NCBI RefSeq assembly: GCF_002831585.1
Contig: NZ_CP025113.1
Location: 1,364,001 to 1,428,000, forward strand
Length of the DNA: 64,000 bases
Direction: 5' to 3'
Source of the DNA: Bradyrhizobium sp. SK17
Lineage (GTDB): Bacteria; Pseudomonadota; Alphaproteobacteria; Rhizobiales; Xanthobacteraceae
Made by a program: the position numbers and the translations under genes. The notes beneath the pieces were generated by a model. It did not search any database. It was not told the origin of the DNA and was given only the letters and a program-made list of their open reading frames with translations. Positions 55,606-63,847 of the stretch are shown here, in pieces. Numbering within the stretch: position 1 is the stretch's first letter; the number at the start of each line of letters is the position of its first letter.

Positions 55606-55827
55606 CCGGTATAATTCTTTGGTCCGAACAGGATGTTAGGCAATGCCCGCCGTTCCGGATCATGCTCTAAGCAGTCGGGCTCATGTCGACGACAGGTTTT
55701 CAAGCGAAACGGAGCCCGGTTCGCGTTAAGCAAACGCGACCAAACAAAAAGATAGGGCCACGATCCGATTCAATCGGATCGGATCATGCTCTAGGATGTG
55801 CGGCCAGTAGTTTTGAGGACCCCCGCG
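55606..55827. repeat. Repeat-rich gap after hemD (families F and G)
   Basis: Two direct copies of CGGATCATGCTCTA (55656-55669 and 55780-55793), a family-F element between them (55694-55737), and a small hairpin ATCCGATT/AATCGGAT just before the second copy. No gene. The Mic60-like start has its own GAGGA site at the end of the gap. Confidence 0.7.
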
Positions 55828-57072
55828 ATGGCTGAAGAAAGGCCCGACGACCCAGGACCTTCGCCGGATTCCCGGCCCAAGCGCGCGCCGCCGACCATCG
55901 ATCTTCAGGCGACCGAGGTCTCGAGCGAACCGCCAAAGGCGGAGGAGACCGCGGAGGCCGCCAGGGAAGCTGCAAAGGAATCCACAACGGAAGCCAGCGA
56001 GGCATCGCCGGGCGTTGCGCCGCCCGAAGCGGAGCCGCAGCCCGAGACCGCTTCCGTGAGGCCCGATGCCGAGCCGGCGCGGCCGGTCTCACCCTGGGTG
56101 GTGGCACCGGTATCGGGCGCCGTCGCCGCAGCCCTGGTGATCGGGGTCGGCTGGTTGCTCGGCTGGCCCGCGGTGCAGCCATCGTCCGCGCCGCTGCCCA
56201 GTGCCGCAACGATCGACGAGCTCGGCACGCGTGTCAGCGCGCTGGAATCGAAAGCCGGTAGGCCCGTCGCGGCGGTGGCCGATCCTGCGGCAACGGCGCG
56301 GCTCGACGCGCTCGACAAATCGATCGCCGCGCTGCGCACCGAGCTCGCCGCAACGCGCGCGCAATCCGACAAGCTTGCCGGCGCCGTCAACGACGCGAAG
56401 GCCGCGCCGCGCGATGGTGCGGCTGCGCCCGATATCTCCGGCATCACGGCGCGCATCGACAAGGTCGAAGGCGCGGTGCAGGCGCAGGGCGCCGCGATCG
56501 CCAAGCAGGACAGCAAGATCGCCGACACCAAGGCCGAAGCGAAGGCGGACGACGTGCCGCTGCGCCGCGTGGTTGCGGCGTCGCTGCTGGACGTCGCGGT
56601 TCGCCATGGCGATCCCTATGCCTCGGCGCTGCAATCGGCGAAAGTGCTGGCCGACAATCCCGACGCGCTCAAACCGCTCGATGCGTTCGCGACGTCAGGC
56701 GTGCCGAATCCGGCGACGCTGTGCCGCGAGCTGGTCGAGATCGTGCCGAAGCTGGTGCCGCCTGCGCCGGAGGAGGCAACGACCGGCGCCGGGCTGGTCG
56801 ATCGTCTGAGGGCCGGCGCGTCCACGCTGGTCCAGATCGAGCGCACCGACGGCACCGGGACCGATCGCGGCAGCATCGTCGCGCGGGTGACATCGGCCGC
56901 CGTGCATAATGATCTTGCACTCACCGTGCGCGAACTGAAATCGCTGCCGCCGGCGGATCGTACTGCCGCGCAAGCCTGGCTCGACAGGGTCGAGGCGCGC
57001 CGCGCCGCGCTCGACGCATCGCGGAAATTTGCCGACAACGCCATGGCGGCGCTCGCCACCGTCAATCAATAG
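55828..57072 (+). CDS. Mic60/mitofilin-like membrane protein
   Basis: 414-residue protein of the alphaproteobacterial mitofilin group (COG4223): a long cytoplasmic acidic N-terminus, one membrane helix (VVAPVSGAVAAALVIGVGWLLG, about 90-112), a periplasmic coiled coil (130-240), and a C-terminal mitofilin domain (VDRLRAGASTLVQIERTDGTGTD; AVHNDLALTVRELKSLP). Mitochondrial relatives shape cristae; purple bacterial ones bend intracytoplasmic membranes. Position between hemD and hemY is classic. ATG 55828 behind GAGGA. Confidence 0.92.
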   Translation: MAEERPDDPGPSPDSRPKRAPPTIDLQATEVSSEPPKAEETAEAAREAAKESTTEASEASPGVAPPEAEPQPETASVRPDAEPARPVSPWVVAPVSGAVAAALVIGVGWLLGWPAVQPSSAPLPSAATIDELGTRVSALESKAGRPVAAVADPAATARLDALDKSIAALRTELAATRAQSDKLAGAVNDAKAAPRDGAAAPDISGITARIDKVEGAVQAQGAAIAKQDSKIADTKAEAKADDVPLRRVVAASLLDVAVRHGDPYASALQSAKVLADNPDALKPLDAFATSGVPNPATLCRELVEIVPKLVPPAPEEATTGAGLVDRLRAGASTLVQIERTDGTGTDRGSIVARVTSAAVHNDLALTVRELKSLPPADRTAAQAWLDRVEARRAALDASRKFADNAMAALATVNQ

Positions 57073-57092
57073 ATTCTAGCAATGGATTGTTG

Positions 57093-58859
57093 ATGATCCG
57101 GATCATTCTGTTCCTGCTGCTGATCGCGCTCGCTGCCGCGGGTGCGGCCTGGATGGCCGATCAGCCCGGCGATCTCGTGATGTCATGGGGCGGTTTGCGC
57201 CTGACCTCCAAGCAGCCGATGTTCCTGCTCGGCCTCGTCATCGTGGTCGCCATGATCGCGGGGATGATTCTACGCGGGCTGTGGAATATCCCCGGGCACG
57301 TCCGCCGCGGCCAGCGCGAGCGCCGTCGCGCCCGCGGCCGTCATGCCATCACGCAAGGCCTGCTCGCGATCGGCCATGGCGACTCCTCGGCGGCGCGCAC
57401 GCACGCCGAAGCGGCGCGGCGTCACGCGGCAGGCGATCCGCTGGCGCTGCTGTTGCACGCGCAATCGGCGCAGCTCGATGGCGACCGCGACGGCGCGCAA
57501 CGAGCCTTCCGCGCCATGGCCGAGCGCGCCGACACGCGGCTGCTCGGCTTGCGCGGCCTGTTCATCGAGGCGCAGCGCGCCGATGACCCGGTGGCGGCCG
57601 TGATGATTGCCGAGGAAGCCTTGAAGATGTCGCCGTCCTCGTCATGGGCCTCGCATGCGGTGCTGGGGTTCTGCTGCGCCAAGGGCGATTGGGCCGGCGC
57701 GTTGTCGATCATCGACAACAACCAGTCGGCCGGGCTGATCGACAAGGCGACCTATCGGCGGCAGCGCGGCGTGCTGCTGACCGCGCGCGCGCTGGAGTTC
57801 GAGACGGTCGATCGCGACCTGTCGCGCTCGAGCGCGATGGAGGCGCTGAAGCTCGCGCCGACGCTGATCCCGGCCGCCGTGCTCGCCGCCAAGTTCGAGA
57901 GCGAGGCGCATCAGGTGCGCCGCGCGATGCGCATCGTCGAGACGGCGTGGCTGGCACAGCCGCATCCCGATCTCGCCGATGCCTATTCGCACGTGCGGCT
58001 CGGCGATTCCGCGCGCCAGCGCCTGGTGCGGGTCGAGACGCTGGCGGCGAAGACCCCGGGCCATATCGAGGGCGCGCTGGCGATCGCGCGCGCCGCGATC
58101 GACGCGGCCGAATTCGGCAAGGCGCGTGCGGCGCTGGAGCCGTTCACAGCCGCGCCGACCCAGCGCGTCGCGCTGTTGATGGCCGAGATCGAGCGCACCG
58201 AGCATGGCGACAGCGGCCGGGCGCGGGCCTGGACCCTGCGGGCGGTGCGCGCGCTGCACGATCCGGCGTGGACCGCCGACGGCTACGTCTCCGACCGCTG
58301 GCGCCCGGTGTCGCCGGTCACCGGCCGCCTCGACGCCTTCCAGTGGCAGACCCCGGTGGCGGCATTGCCGTCCGACAAGGGCAGCGCGATCGAGACCTCG
58401 CCCTTCGAGGAGGCGATGCTGGCGCCGCGGCGGGTCGAGCCGCCGAGAGAAGCCGCCAGCGAGCCGGACGCAGCCAAACCGCCGGAGGCAACCAAGCCGG
58501 TTGAACCGGTCGAGGCAAAAGCGATCGAGCCGGCGACGCAGGACAACGCGCCGCTGCCGGCGGCCATCGAGTCCGGGCCGGCCCCTGCCGAGCCCCCAAT
58601 ATCGGAGCCGGCTCCCCCGCCGGCGGCCGAGGCAGCGCCACCAGCGCCCGCTCCCTTGTTCCGCTCCCGGACTGATCTGCCCAAGGACCTGACAAAGGCC
58701 GCGCCGGCGCCAATCCCGGCGGTGATCCCGATCGTCCGGGCTCCCGACGACCCAGGGGTCGACGAGGACGGCGCGGTGGACGAATTTGCGGAACAAATCG
58801 GCCCACCGAAGGCTCAGGTGGGCGGCTGGCGTGGATTTCTGGCCCGTTTGGGAAGCTAA
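57093..58859 (+). CDS. HemY-like TPR membrane protein
   Basis: 588-residue protein with HemY_N domain: two membrane helices (IRIILFLLLIALAAAGAAWMA, PMFLLGLVIVVAMIAGMIL), then TPR-like repeats (to about 410), then a Pro/Ala/Glu-rich tail. The name is historic: it is not protoporphyrinogen oxidase. It is the last of hemD-Mic60-hemY, where gene order is conserved across alphaproteobacteria. Start ATG 57093; an in-frame TTG sits six bases earlier. Confidence 0.92.
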   Translation: MIRIILFLLLIALAAAGAAWMADQPGDLVMSWGGLRLTSKQPMFLLGLVIVVAMIAGMILRGLWNIPGHVRRGQRERRRARGRHAITQGLLAIGHGDSSAARTHAEAARRHAAGDPLALLLHAQSAQLDGDRDGAQRAFRAMAERADTRLLGLRGLFIEAQRADDPVAAVMIAEEALKMSPSSSWASHAVLGFCCAKGDWAGALSIIDNNQSAGLIDKATYRRQRGVLLTARALEFETVDRDLSRSSAMEALKLAPTLIPAAVLAAKFESEAHQVRRAMRIVETAWLAQPHPDLADAYSHVRLGDSARQRLVRVETLAAKTPGHIEGALAIARAAIDAAEFGKARAALEPFTAAPTQRVALLMAEIERTEHGDSGRARAWTLRAVRALHDPAWTADGYVSDRWRPVSPVTGRLDAFQWQTPVAALPSDKGSAIETSPFEEAMLAPRRVEPPREAASEPDAAKPPEATKPVEPVEAKAIEPATQDNAPLPAAIESGPAPAEPPISEPAPPPAAEAAPPAPAPLFRSRTDLPKDLTKAAPAPIPAVIPIVRAPDDPGVDEDGAVDEFAEQIGPPKAQVGGWRGFLARLGS

Positions 58860-58968
58860 TTCGCGGTTCGGCAATCACCGTGCGGTTAAATAACCGCGCC
58901 ATCCTTGCCAATCGGGGTCATGCCCGATATCAGGTGGCGCGCAAGCTCAGGCAGTTGCCGAACGGTTC

Positions 58969-59044
58969 GCCGCAATAGCTCAGTTGGTAGAGCACGTCAT
59001 TCGTAATGACGGGGTCGGGGGTTCGAGTCCCTCTTGCGGCACCA
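58969..59044 (+). tRNA. tRNA-Thr (CGT)
   Basis: Full cloverleaf with acceptor GCCGCAA/TTGCGGC, D-arm TAGCTCAGTTGGTAGAGCA, anticodon arm GTCATTCGTAATGAC (anticodon CGT), T-arm GGGGGTTCGAGTCCCTC and encoded ACCA. Located after hemY; no integrase or 3' fragment nearby. Confidence 0.97.
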
Positions 59045-59262
59045 GCTCTCAAATTATCCGGCCCACTCCGTATCTTTGTCGCGAGCCGTGCCCGGCGCCC
59101 AATCGCTTTTTCGCTTTACTCGAAACTAAGCATCATTTGACGGAAAGGCACGCGCTTGCGGCAAGCGGCGCGCGCGTCAGGTTCCCGTCAGGGTGCACAC
59201 ATACCATCAGCTCGAAGATTTCAGTCGCAACGCCGTTCGTTGAAAGAGCTGGACCAGGCACC

Positions 59263-59433
59263 ATGCGTCCGAGGCTATTGGGTAGTTTATGCATCGCAGC
59301 GGCCGCGCTGCCGGTCGCCATCCATTTGCGTTTCGCCATTTGGGAGGTCTGGTGCTTCGCCCTCCTCGTTGGCATCGGCGTCTACCTGTTGAGCGAGACT
59401 TTCGGCGGGCAAGAGGTCGCGCGGAGCGAGTGA
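59263..59433 (+). CDS. Possible 56-residue membrane protein
   Basis: Two predicted helices (LLGSLCIAAAALPVAIHL; VWCFALLVGIGVYLLS) and a polar tail. No family recognised. The ribosome site (GGACCAGG) is weak, but codon use resembles neighbours. It may be a real small membrane gene or chance. Confidence 0.45.
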   Translation: MRPRLLGSLCIAAAALPVAIHLRFAIWEVWCFALLVGIGVYLLSETFGGQEVARSE

Positions 59434-59498
59434 GCCATCGCGCGCTGAATCGCATTGGCTGAAGCGCCGGGACCAGATCGACCACAGTCGTGCGCGCG

Positions 59499-59514
59499 CG
59501 TGACGCATCTCACG
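59499..59514. promoter_or_regulatory. CRP/FNR-type site before the 116-residue gene
   Basis: CGTGA-CGCATC-TCACG, a perfect 5-base inverted repeat with 6-base centre, matching the TGTGA-N6-TCACA type of the CRP/FNR superfamily. Centre lies about 60 bases before ATG 59567. Confidence 0.5.
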
Positions 59515-59566
59515 AAGTCCATCGCCCGACCGCGCTAGTCTCGCCGTGAGCAACGGGAGACCAACA

Positions 59567-59917
59567 ATGCGCAAACTCATCTTGATCACGGCGATGGTGT
59601 TGGCTTCCGCCGCCGCGCAGGCCGGCGAACGAAGCCTGTCGCTGGGCGGCGCGGCGTCGCTGCCGGCTGCCACATCGAACTCGGTCAATATGGCGGGCAA
59701 GGTTGCCGACGCGCCGGCCCCGCAGCCCCAAGTCCAGCCGGCCGCGCAGCAGGCGCCGGTGCAGCAGGCCAATGTGCAGCCGTCGGCGGCGCCGGATACG
59801 GGGCAACAACTTGAGCAGCGGGCGGTTGCGCACCGGTCGAGCCATCGCCGCCACGCGCGGCGCTGGACCGAGGGCCGGATCATCGGCGAACTGCATCGCC
59901 ACGGGATCTACTGGTAG
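59567..59917 (+). CDS. Secreted Gln/Pro-rich small protein
   Basis: 116-residue protein with signal peptide (to AAAQAG), a low-complexity Gln/Pro/Ala middle (PQPQVQPAAQQAPVQQANVQPS), and a basic C-terminus ending RIIGELHRHGIYW. The tail looks conserved and may be a partner-binding region. No family recognised. GGGAGA precedes ATG 59567, and a CRP-like site lies upstream. Confidence 0.75.
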   Translation: MRKLILITAMVLASAAAQAGERSLSLGGAASLPAATSNSVNMAGKVADAPAPQPQVQPAAQQAPVQQANVQPSAAPDTGQQLEQRAVAHRSSHRRHARRWTEGRIIGELHRHGIYW

Positions 59918-59987
59918 CCGCCGTTCGGTTCATATGCCCCAGGCGGCGCGCGAGGGCGCGCCTTGTCGAGCGCCGGCGGCCGCCAGC

Positions 59988-60008
59988 TGCTTTGCATGGG
60001 GTTGTTTT
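59988..60008. repeat. 21-base repeat, copy 2
   Basis: Exact match to 5754-5774, containing CTTTGCATGGGGTTGTTTT. Located in the 214-base gap between the 116-residue gene and the deacetylase stop. Confidence 0.6.
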
Positions 60009-60068
60009 CGATATTTTGGCAGCGCGCATCCGCGGCAGGGAACTTCGCCGCCGGCGACATCTCAAACG

Positions 60069-60101
60069 AAGGCGCCCCCGGATCGGATCCGGGGGCGCCT
60101 T
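60069..60101 (-). terminator. 33-base perfect hairpin after deacetylase gene
   Basis: AAGGCGCCCCCGGATC (60069-60084) and GATCCGGGGGCGCCTT (60086-60101), 16-base perfect arms around a single G. It lies 30 bases past the deacetylase stop. Too little T follows for a textbook terminator, but its position supports termination or 3'-end protection. Confidence 0.6.
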
Positions 60102-60131
60102 GCGTTGAGGGTGCTCGAGGCGTGGGCTGCG

Positions 60132-61187
60132 TTACTCGACGGTCTGCACGACGTTGCCGATCGGCCGGCCGGTTGCGATCGGCTTCTCGGTCTTCGCCAT
60201 CATCGCGTCGTATTCGGGCAGCGTCTCGATCTGGGTCTTGGCCTTCATCCAGACCACCTTGTAGCCGCCTGCCTTCAGCTTGCGCAGCAGCGTCGGCAGC
60301 GCCTGCGCGGTGTGCTTCTGCAGGTCGTGCATCAGGATGATGCCCTTGTGCTCCTTGTCGAGCTTGGTCATCACATTGTTGATGACCTCGTCGGAGTTCT
60401 TGGACTTGAAATCGTTGGAGTCGACGTCGACCGAGAACATCGCGATGTTGCGGCTGCCGAGATAGGCGGTGGTCGCCGGCGTGTGCGCCAACGCAGGGAA
60501 GCGGAAGAACGGAGCCGGGTTGCTGCCCAGCGCCAGCTTCACGGCGCTAAAGCCCTTCTCGATCTCGTCCTTGGCCTGCTGCTCGGTGATCTTCTTGCTC
60601 GCCAGGTGAGCATGCGACCAGGTGTGGGCGCCGATGGTGTGGCCGGCGGCGGCGACCTGGCGCAGGATATCAGGGTGATAGGTGGTGTGCAGGCCGATCG
60701 GGAAGAACACCGCCTTGGTGCACTCATCCGCCAGCGCCTTGAGCACGGCAGGCGTGGTCGGCCACGGACCGTCGTCGAAGGTCAGCACGACCTCATGGTC
60801 GGTCAGGAAGTCATACTGCTTGTATTGCAGGAAGCCGAAGCCCGGGCCGCCGGTGGTGTCGACCACGACGGTGCGGCTGACGCCGAGCGCGTCGGGATTG
60901 TTGCATTTCGGCATGGCCGCGACGGGGGCCGGCATCGGCGCCGGTGCGGGGGCCGCGGCCGGAGCTGCTGCCTGGGTGGCATCGGCGCGCTTCGACAGCG
61001 CGGCGGTCGTCTCGACATCGTCCTTGGCGGCCAGTTTCGCCGCCGCCGGAAGCGGATCGGCCTTGGCCGCGGCCGTGGTTTGGGGAGGCGCCGCGTCGGC
61101 ACGCGGGGAGGAGGTCCAGAACCACACGCCGGCGATCACGATCGCCGCCACAACACTGGCCAGCATCAGGCCCAACGCACTACGCAT
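60132..61187 (-). CDS. Polysaccharide deacetylase (NodB homology)
   Basis: 351-residue CE4 enzyme: an N-terminal membrane anchor (LGLMLASVVAAIVIAGVWFW), a Pro/Ala linker, then the NodB-homology domain with VLTFDDGPWP (Asp motif) and HTWSHAHL (metal His pair); RFPAL stands where RPPY is usual. Substrate unknown: it could trim peptidoglycan or a surface polysaccharide. It is not nodB, which lacks the anchor and linker. Confidence 0.9.
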   Translation of the reverse strand: MRSALGLMLASVVAAIVIAGVWFWTSSPRADAAPPQTTAAAKADPLPAAAKLAAKDDVETTAALSKRADATQAAAPAAAPAPAPMPAPVAAMPKCNNPDALGVSRTVVVDTTGGPGFGFLQYKQYDFLTDHEVVLTFDDGPWPTTPAVLKALADECTKAVFFPIGLHTTYHPDILRQVAAAGHTIGAHTWSHAHLASKKITEQQAKDEIEKGFSAVKLALGSNPAPFFRFPALAHTPATTAYLGSRNIAMFSVDVDSNDFKSKNSDEVINNVMTKLDKEHKGIILMHDLQKHTAQALPTLLRKLKAGGYKVVWMKAKTQIETLPEYDAMMAKTEKPIATGRPIGNVVQTVE

Positions 61188-61311
61188 CGCTACACACTCT
61201 CTCGGGACTTAAGGACACGCCACAGCCGTAACGAGCGATTAATGCCAACAAGGTCTTAACGCGATCCCAACAAGGCGCCGGGACCGCAAGAAAAAGCGCG
61301 CTTTGCCGATG

Positions 61312-61327
61312 CGTGATGACCATCACA
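61312..61327. promoter_or_regulatory. CRP/FNR-type site before Cys-rich gene
   Basis: CGTGA-TGACCA-TCACA, a near-perfect CRP-type site with 6-base centre, about 85 bases before ATG 61406. Same architecture as the site at 59499-59514. Confidence 0.5.
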
Positions 61328-61405
61328 GTCATCGGGCGCGCGCTGAAGCAGGATCGGACATCAAACAACGGGCGCCGCGATCGGTGGCGCCGATGGGAGC
61401 CGATC

Positions 61406-61693
61406 ATGACCACCATTTTCAAAGGCCGGGTTCTTCGGGGCATTTGCAGGGGCGCCGTCGCGCTGGCGGTTGCGGCGAGCATCGCGTCGCTGACCTCGAG
61501 CGCGAGCTACGCGTTCAGCGCCGAGGCGCAGCAGATGTGCACCGGTGACGCCTTCCGCCTGTGCAGCTCCGAGATTCCGAACATCCCGAAGATCACGGCG
61601 TGCATGGTCAAGAACCGCTCCCAGCTGACCAGCGGCTGCCGCGTCGTGCTGGATCGCGATCTCGCGGCCCAGCGCCGGGCCGCCGCCGAGTGA
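61406..61693 (+). CDS. Secreted Cys-rich repeat protein (1)
   Basis: 95-residue protein with signal peptide (to SYAFSAE) and one Cys-rich repeat (PF00839-like) with four cysteines: EAQQMCTGDAFRLCSSEIPN, then KITACMVKNRSQLTSGC. The C-x6-C ... C-x10-C spacing matches the second protein at 61800. This repeat is known from eukaryotic GLG1; rhizobia carry small secreted versions of unknown role. A 22-base palindrome follows (61709-61730). Start ATG 61406 behind GGGAGCC. Confidence 0.82.
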   Translation: MTTIFKGRVLRGICRGAVALAVAASIASLTSSASYAFSAEAQQMCTGDAFRLCSSEIPNIPKITACMVKNRSQLTSGCRVVLDRDLAAQRRAAAE

Positions 61694-61708
61694 TTGCAGT
61701 GCACCAAT

Positions 61709-61730
61709 GGGCTTCGCCGCCGGCGGCGAA
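61709..61730 (+). terminator. 22-base perfect hairpin after Cys-rich gene
   Basis: GCTTCGCCGCC/GGCGGCGAAGC, a fully palindromic 22-mer followed by CGCAGGGCTTCTTTGCGG. Probably the 3' end of the upstream transcript, though no run of T follows directly. Confidence 0.55.
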
Positions 61731-61799
61731 GCCGCAGGGCTTCTTTGCGGTAACGAAACGCTATAGAACCGGCGTTGCGTTCCTTAGAGGCTTTGAGAG

Positions 61800-62012
61800 A
61801 TGACCCGATTTCTGTTCGCCGTGGTTTCGCTGGTTTTGCTGACGTCGGCCGTCTCGGCACAGCAGGGGCGTGACGCCTGCTCGCGCGACGCCTCGCGATT
61901 CTGCCGCGCCCATCTCAGCGAGGGCGATCAGGTCGTGCTCGCCTGCCTCAAGGAGCATCGCAGCCGGCTCAGCAAGGCGTGCCAGCAGACGCTGACGGAC
62001 AACGGGCAGTAG
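61800..62012 (+). CDS. Secreted Cys-rich repeat protein (2)
   Basis: 70-residue protein with signal peptide (to SAVSAQ) and the same repeat: GRDACSRDASRFCRAHLSEG, then VLACLKEHRSRLSKAC. The cysteine spacing equals that of the first protein; sequence identity elsewhere is low. GAGAG upstream supports the ATG. The pair probably arose by duplication. Converges with the MFS_3 gene at three bases. Confidence 0.82.
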   Translation: MTRFLFAVVSLVLLTSAVSAQQGRDACSRDASRFCRAHLSEGDQVVLACLKEHRSRLSKACQQTLTDNGQ

Positions 62013-62015
62013 CTC

Positions 62016-63695
62016 CTAGGTACTGCTCCCCGCCGCGGTCGCGACCACCGGGATCACCTCCTTGGCGGCGCGGTCGGGGGTCTCGTCCTTCCAGCGCACC
62101 GAGCCGAACGGCCGCTCCAGCATCCGGCGCACCCGGATCGGCTCGGCGCCGATGTGGAAGTCGGCCGCCTTCTGATGCAGCTCGCGTTCGATCTGGGTGG
62201 CGCGGTTGCGCTGGCGCAGGAAATCCAGCCAGGTCGGGCAATGATAGCGCTCGGTCCAGAGTTCGGGGTCGGCGATGTCGCGCGCGATCGACCAGCCATA
62301 GGCGCCGTTGCGCTGCCGGCTGAGCTGCACATCCTGCATCACATTGTGGAAGGCGCGGGCATTGTCTTGCGCCACCCGGTACTCGATCTCGACCACCAGC
62401 GGTCCGCTGCGCCCGGTCAGTTGCAGCTGCACCTGGGGATCGGCGAGCACATCGGTCGCGTCCTCGTTGCGCGCGCCGATCGGCGGCATCCTGAGCCAGA
62501 TGCCGAGCACCGGCGACAGCAGCATCAGGCCGGCGGAGATCAGCAGCGCCATCTCGACGCCGCCCACATCCGTGATGCGGCCCCAGCACCAGCTTCCGAT
62601 CGCAATGCCGCCGGCGATCGAGGCCTGAAAGGCCGCCAGCGAGCGGCCGGCGACCCAGCGCGGCGCCGATAGCTGCACGCCGATATTGAACAGCGCAATG
62701 GCCAGCATCCACACCGCGCCCGCAACCACCAATGCGGCGGCGGTGATCACCGGCTGCTTGCTGGCGGCCACCGCCGCGATCGCCGCGCCCATCGTCAATG
62801 CGCAGGCGCGGATCGCGGCTTCGCCGCTGAGCCGGCTGCGGATCGCGCTGATGTTGAGCGCGCCGATCACGGCGCCCATGCCGAAGGCGCCGAGCATGAT
62901 GCCGTAGGTCTGCGCGCCGCCATGCAGCAAGTCGCGCGCCACCAGCGGCATCAGCGCCGAGACCGAGCCGCCGATGATGCCGGTCACCATGGTACGGGTC
63001 AGCACGATCCTGATCGATGGCGAATTGGTGATGTAGCGCACGCCGGAGACGATGGCGCGGTTGAGCCGCTCGCGCGGCAGCCGCGACGGCTCGCTGACGC
63101 GATTCCACAGGAACAGCACGACCAGCAGCGGCAAATACAGCACCGCATTGGCGGCGAAGGCCGCTACGGCGCCGGCGGACGCCACCACGATGCCGCCGAT
63201 CGCGGGACCGAAGCTGCGCGCGATGTTGTAGCTGATGCCGTTCAGCGCGACCGCCGCGGGCAGCGTTTCCGACGGCACCTGCTCGCTGACCGAGGATTGC
63301 CAGGCCGGCCCGAACAGCGCCATGCCGCTGCCGACCACGAAGCACAGCGCGAGCAGGATGTTCGGCGTCACCAGATTGAGCCAGGCCAGCACCGTGAGCG
63401 TGGTGGCGCCGGACAGCGCGATCATCAGCGAGACCAGCGCCACGATGCGGCGGTCATGCATGTCGGCGATGGCGCCTGCCGGCATCGAGATCAGCATCAC
63501 CGGCAGCATCAGCGCGGTCTGCACCAGCGCGACCTTGTCGGCTTCGGCGGTCATCTGGGTCATCGCCCAGGCGGCGCCGACGCCCTGGATCAGGATACCG
63601 AGATTGGAAAGCAGGCTGGCGAGCCAGATTCGCCTGAAGATTGAATGCCGTAACGGTGCAGTGATACTGTCGGCGCGGTCGCGCGGTTCGGTCAT
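62016..63695 (-). CDS. MFS_3 family exporter
   Basis: 559-residue transporter of the enterobactin-exporter-like MFS_3 group (PF05977), twelve helices (FRRIWLASLLSNLGILIQGVGAAWAMTQM, MLISMPAGAIADMHDRRIVALVS) plus a C-terminal soluble extension of about 130 residues (DVLADPQVQLQLTGRSGPLVVEIEYRV onward) typical of these proteins. The substrate is unknown. ATG 63695 behind CCGGAACCGGAT is chosen; a longer frame adds 18 residues. Confidence 0.88.
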   Translation of the reverse strand: MTEPRDRADSITAPLRHSIFRRIWLASLLSNLGILIQGVGAAWAMTQMTAEADKVALVQTALMLPVMLISMPAGAIADMHDRRIVALVSLMIALSGATTLTVLAWLNLVTPNILLALCFVVGSGMALFGPAWQSSVSEQVPSETLPAAVALNGISYNIARSFGPAIGGIVVASAGAVAAFAANAVLYLPLLVVLFLWNRVSEPSRLPRERLNRAIVSGVRYITNSPSIRIVLTRTMVTGIIGGSVSALMPLVARDLLHGGAQTYGIMLGAFGMGAVIGALNISAIRSRLSGEAAIRACALTMGAAIAAVAASKQPVITAAALVVAGAVWMLAIALFNIGVQLSAPRWVAGRSLAAFQASIAGGIAIGSWCWGRITDVGGVEMALLISAGLMLLSPVLGIWLRMPPIGARNEDATDVLADPQVQLQLTGRSGPLVVEIEYRVAQDNARAFHNVMQDVQLSRQRNGAYGWSIARDIADPELWTERYHCPTWLDFLRQRNRATQIERELHQKAADFHIGAEPIRVRRMLERPFGSVRWKDETPDRAAKEVIPVVATAAGSST

Positions 63696-63847
63696 ATCCG
63701 GTTCCGGTTGGCCTGCTATGGCTTGTTGAAATGATTCCGGCTGCATCAACTGATGCCCGGCAAACGCGTGCGCTGTCCAGCGATTACGCTATGCTTGGCG
63801 GCTGTAGGACACAGCTAAAGCCCTGAAAGGCTTGGGGAAGGGGACCA

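Noticed and set aside
60132..61187. nodB of a symbiosis cluster
   Set aside because: It has a membrane anchor, Ala/Pro linker and RFPAL motif; no nodA, nodC or nod box nearby.
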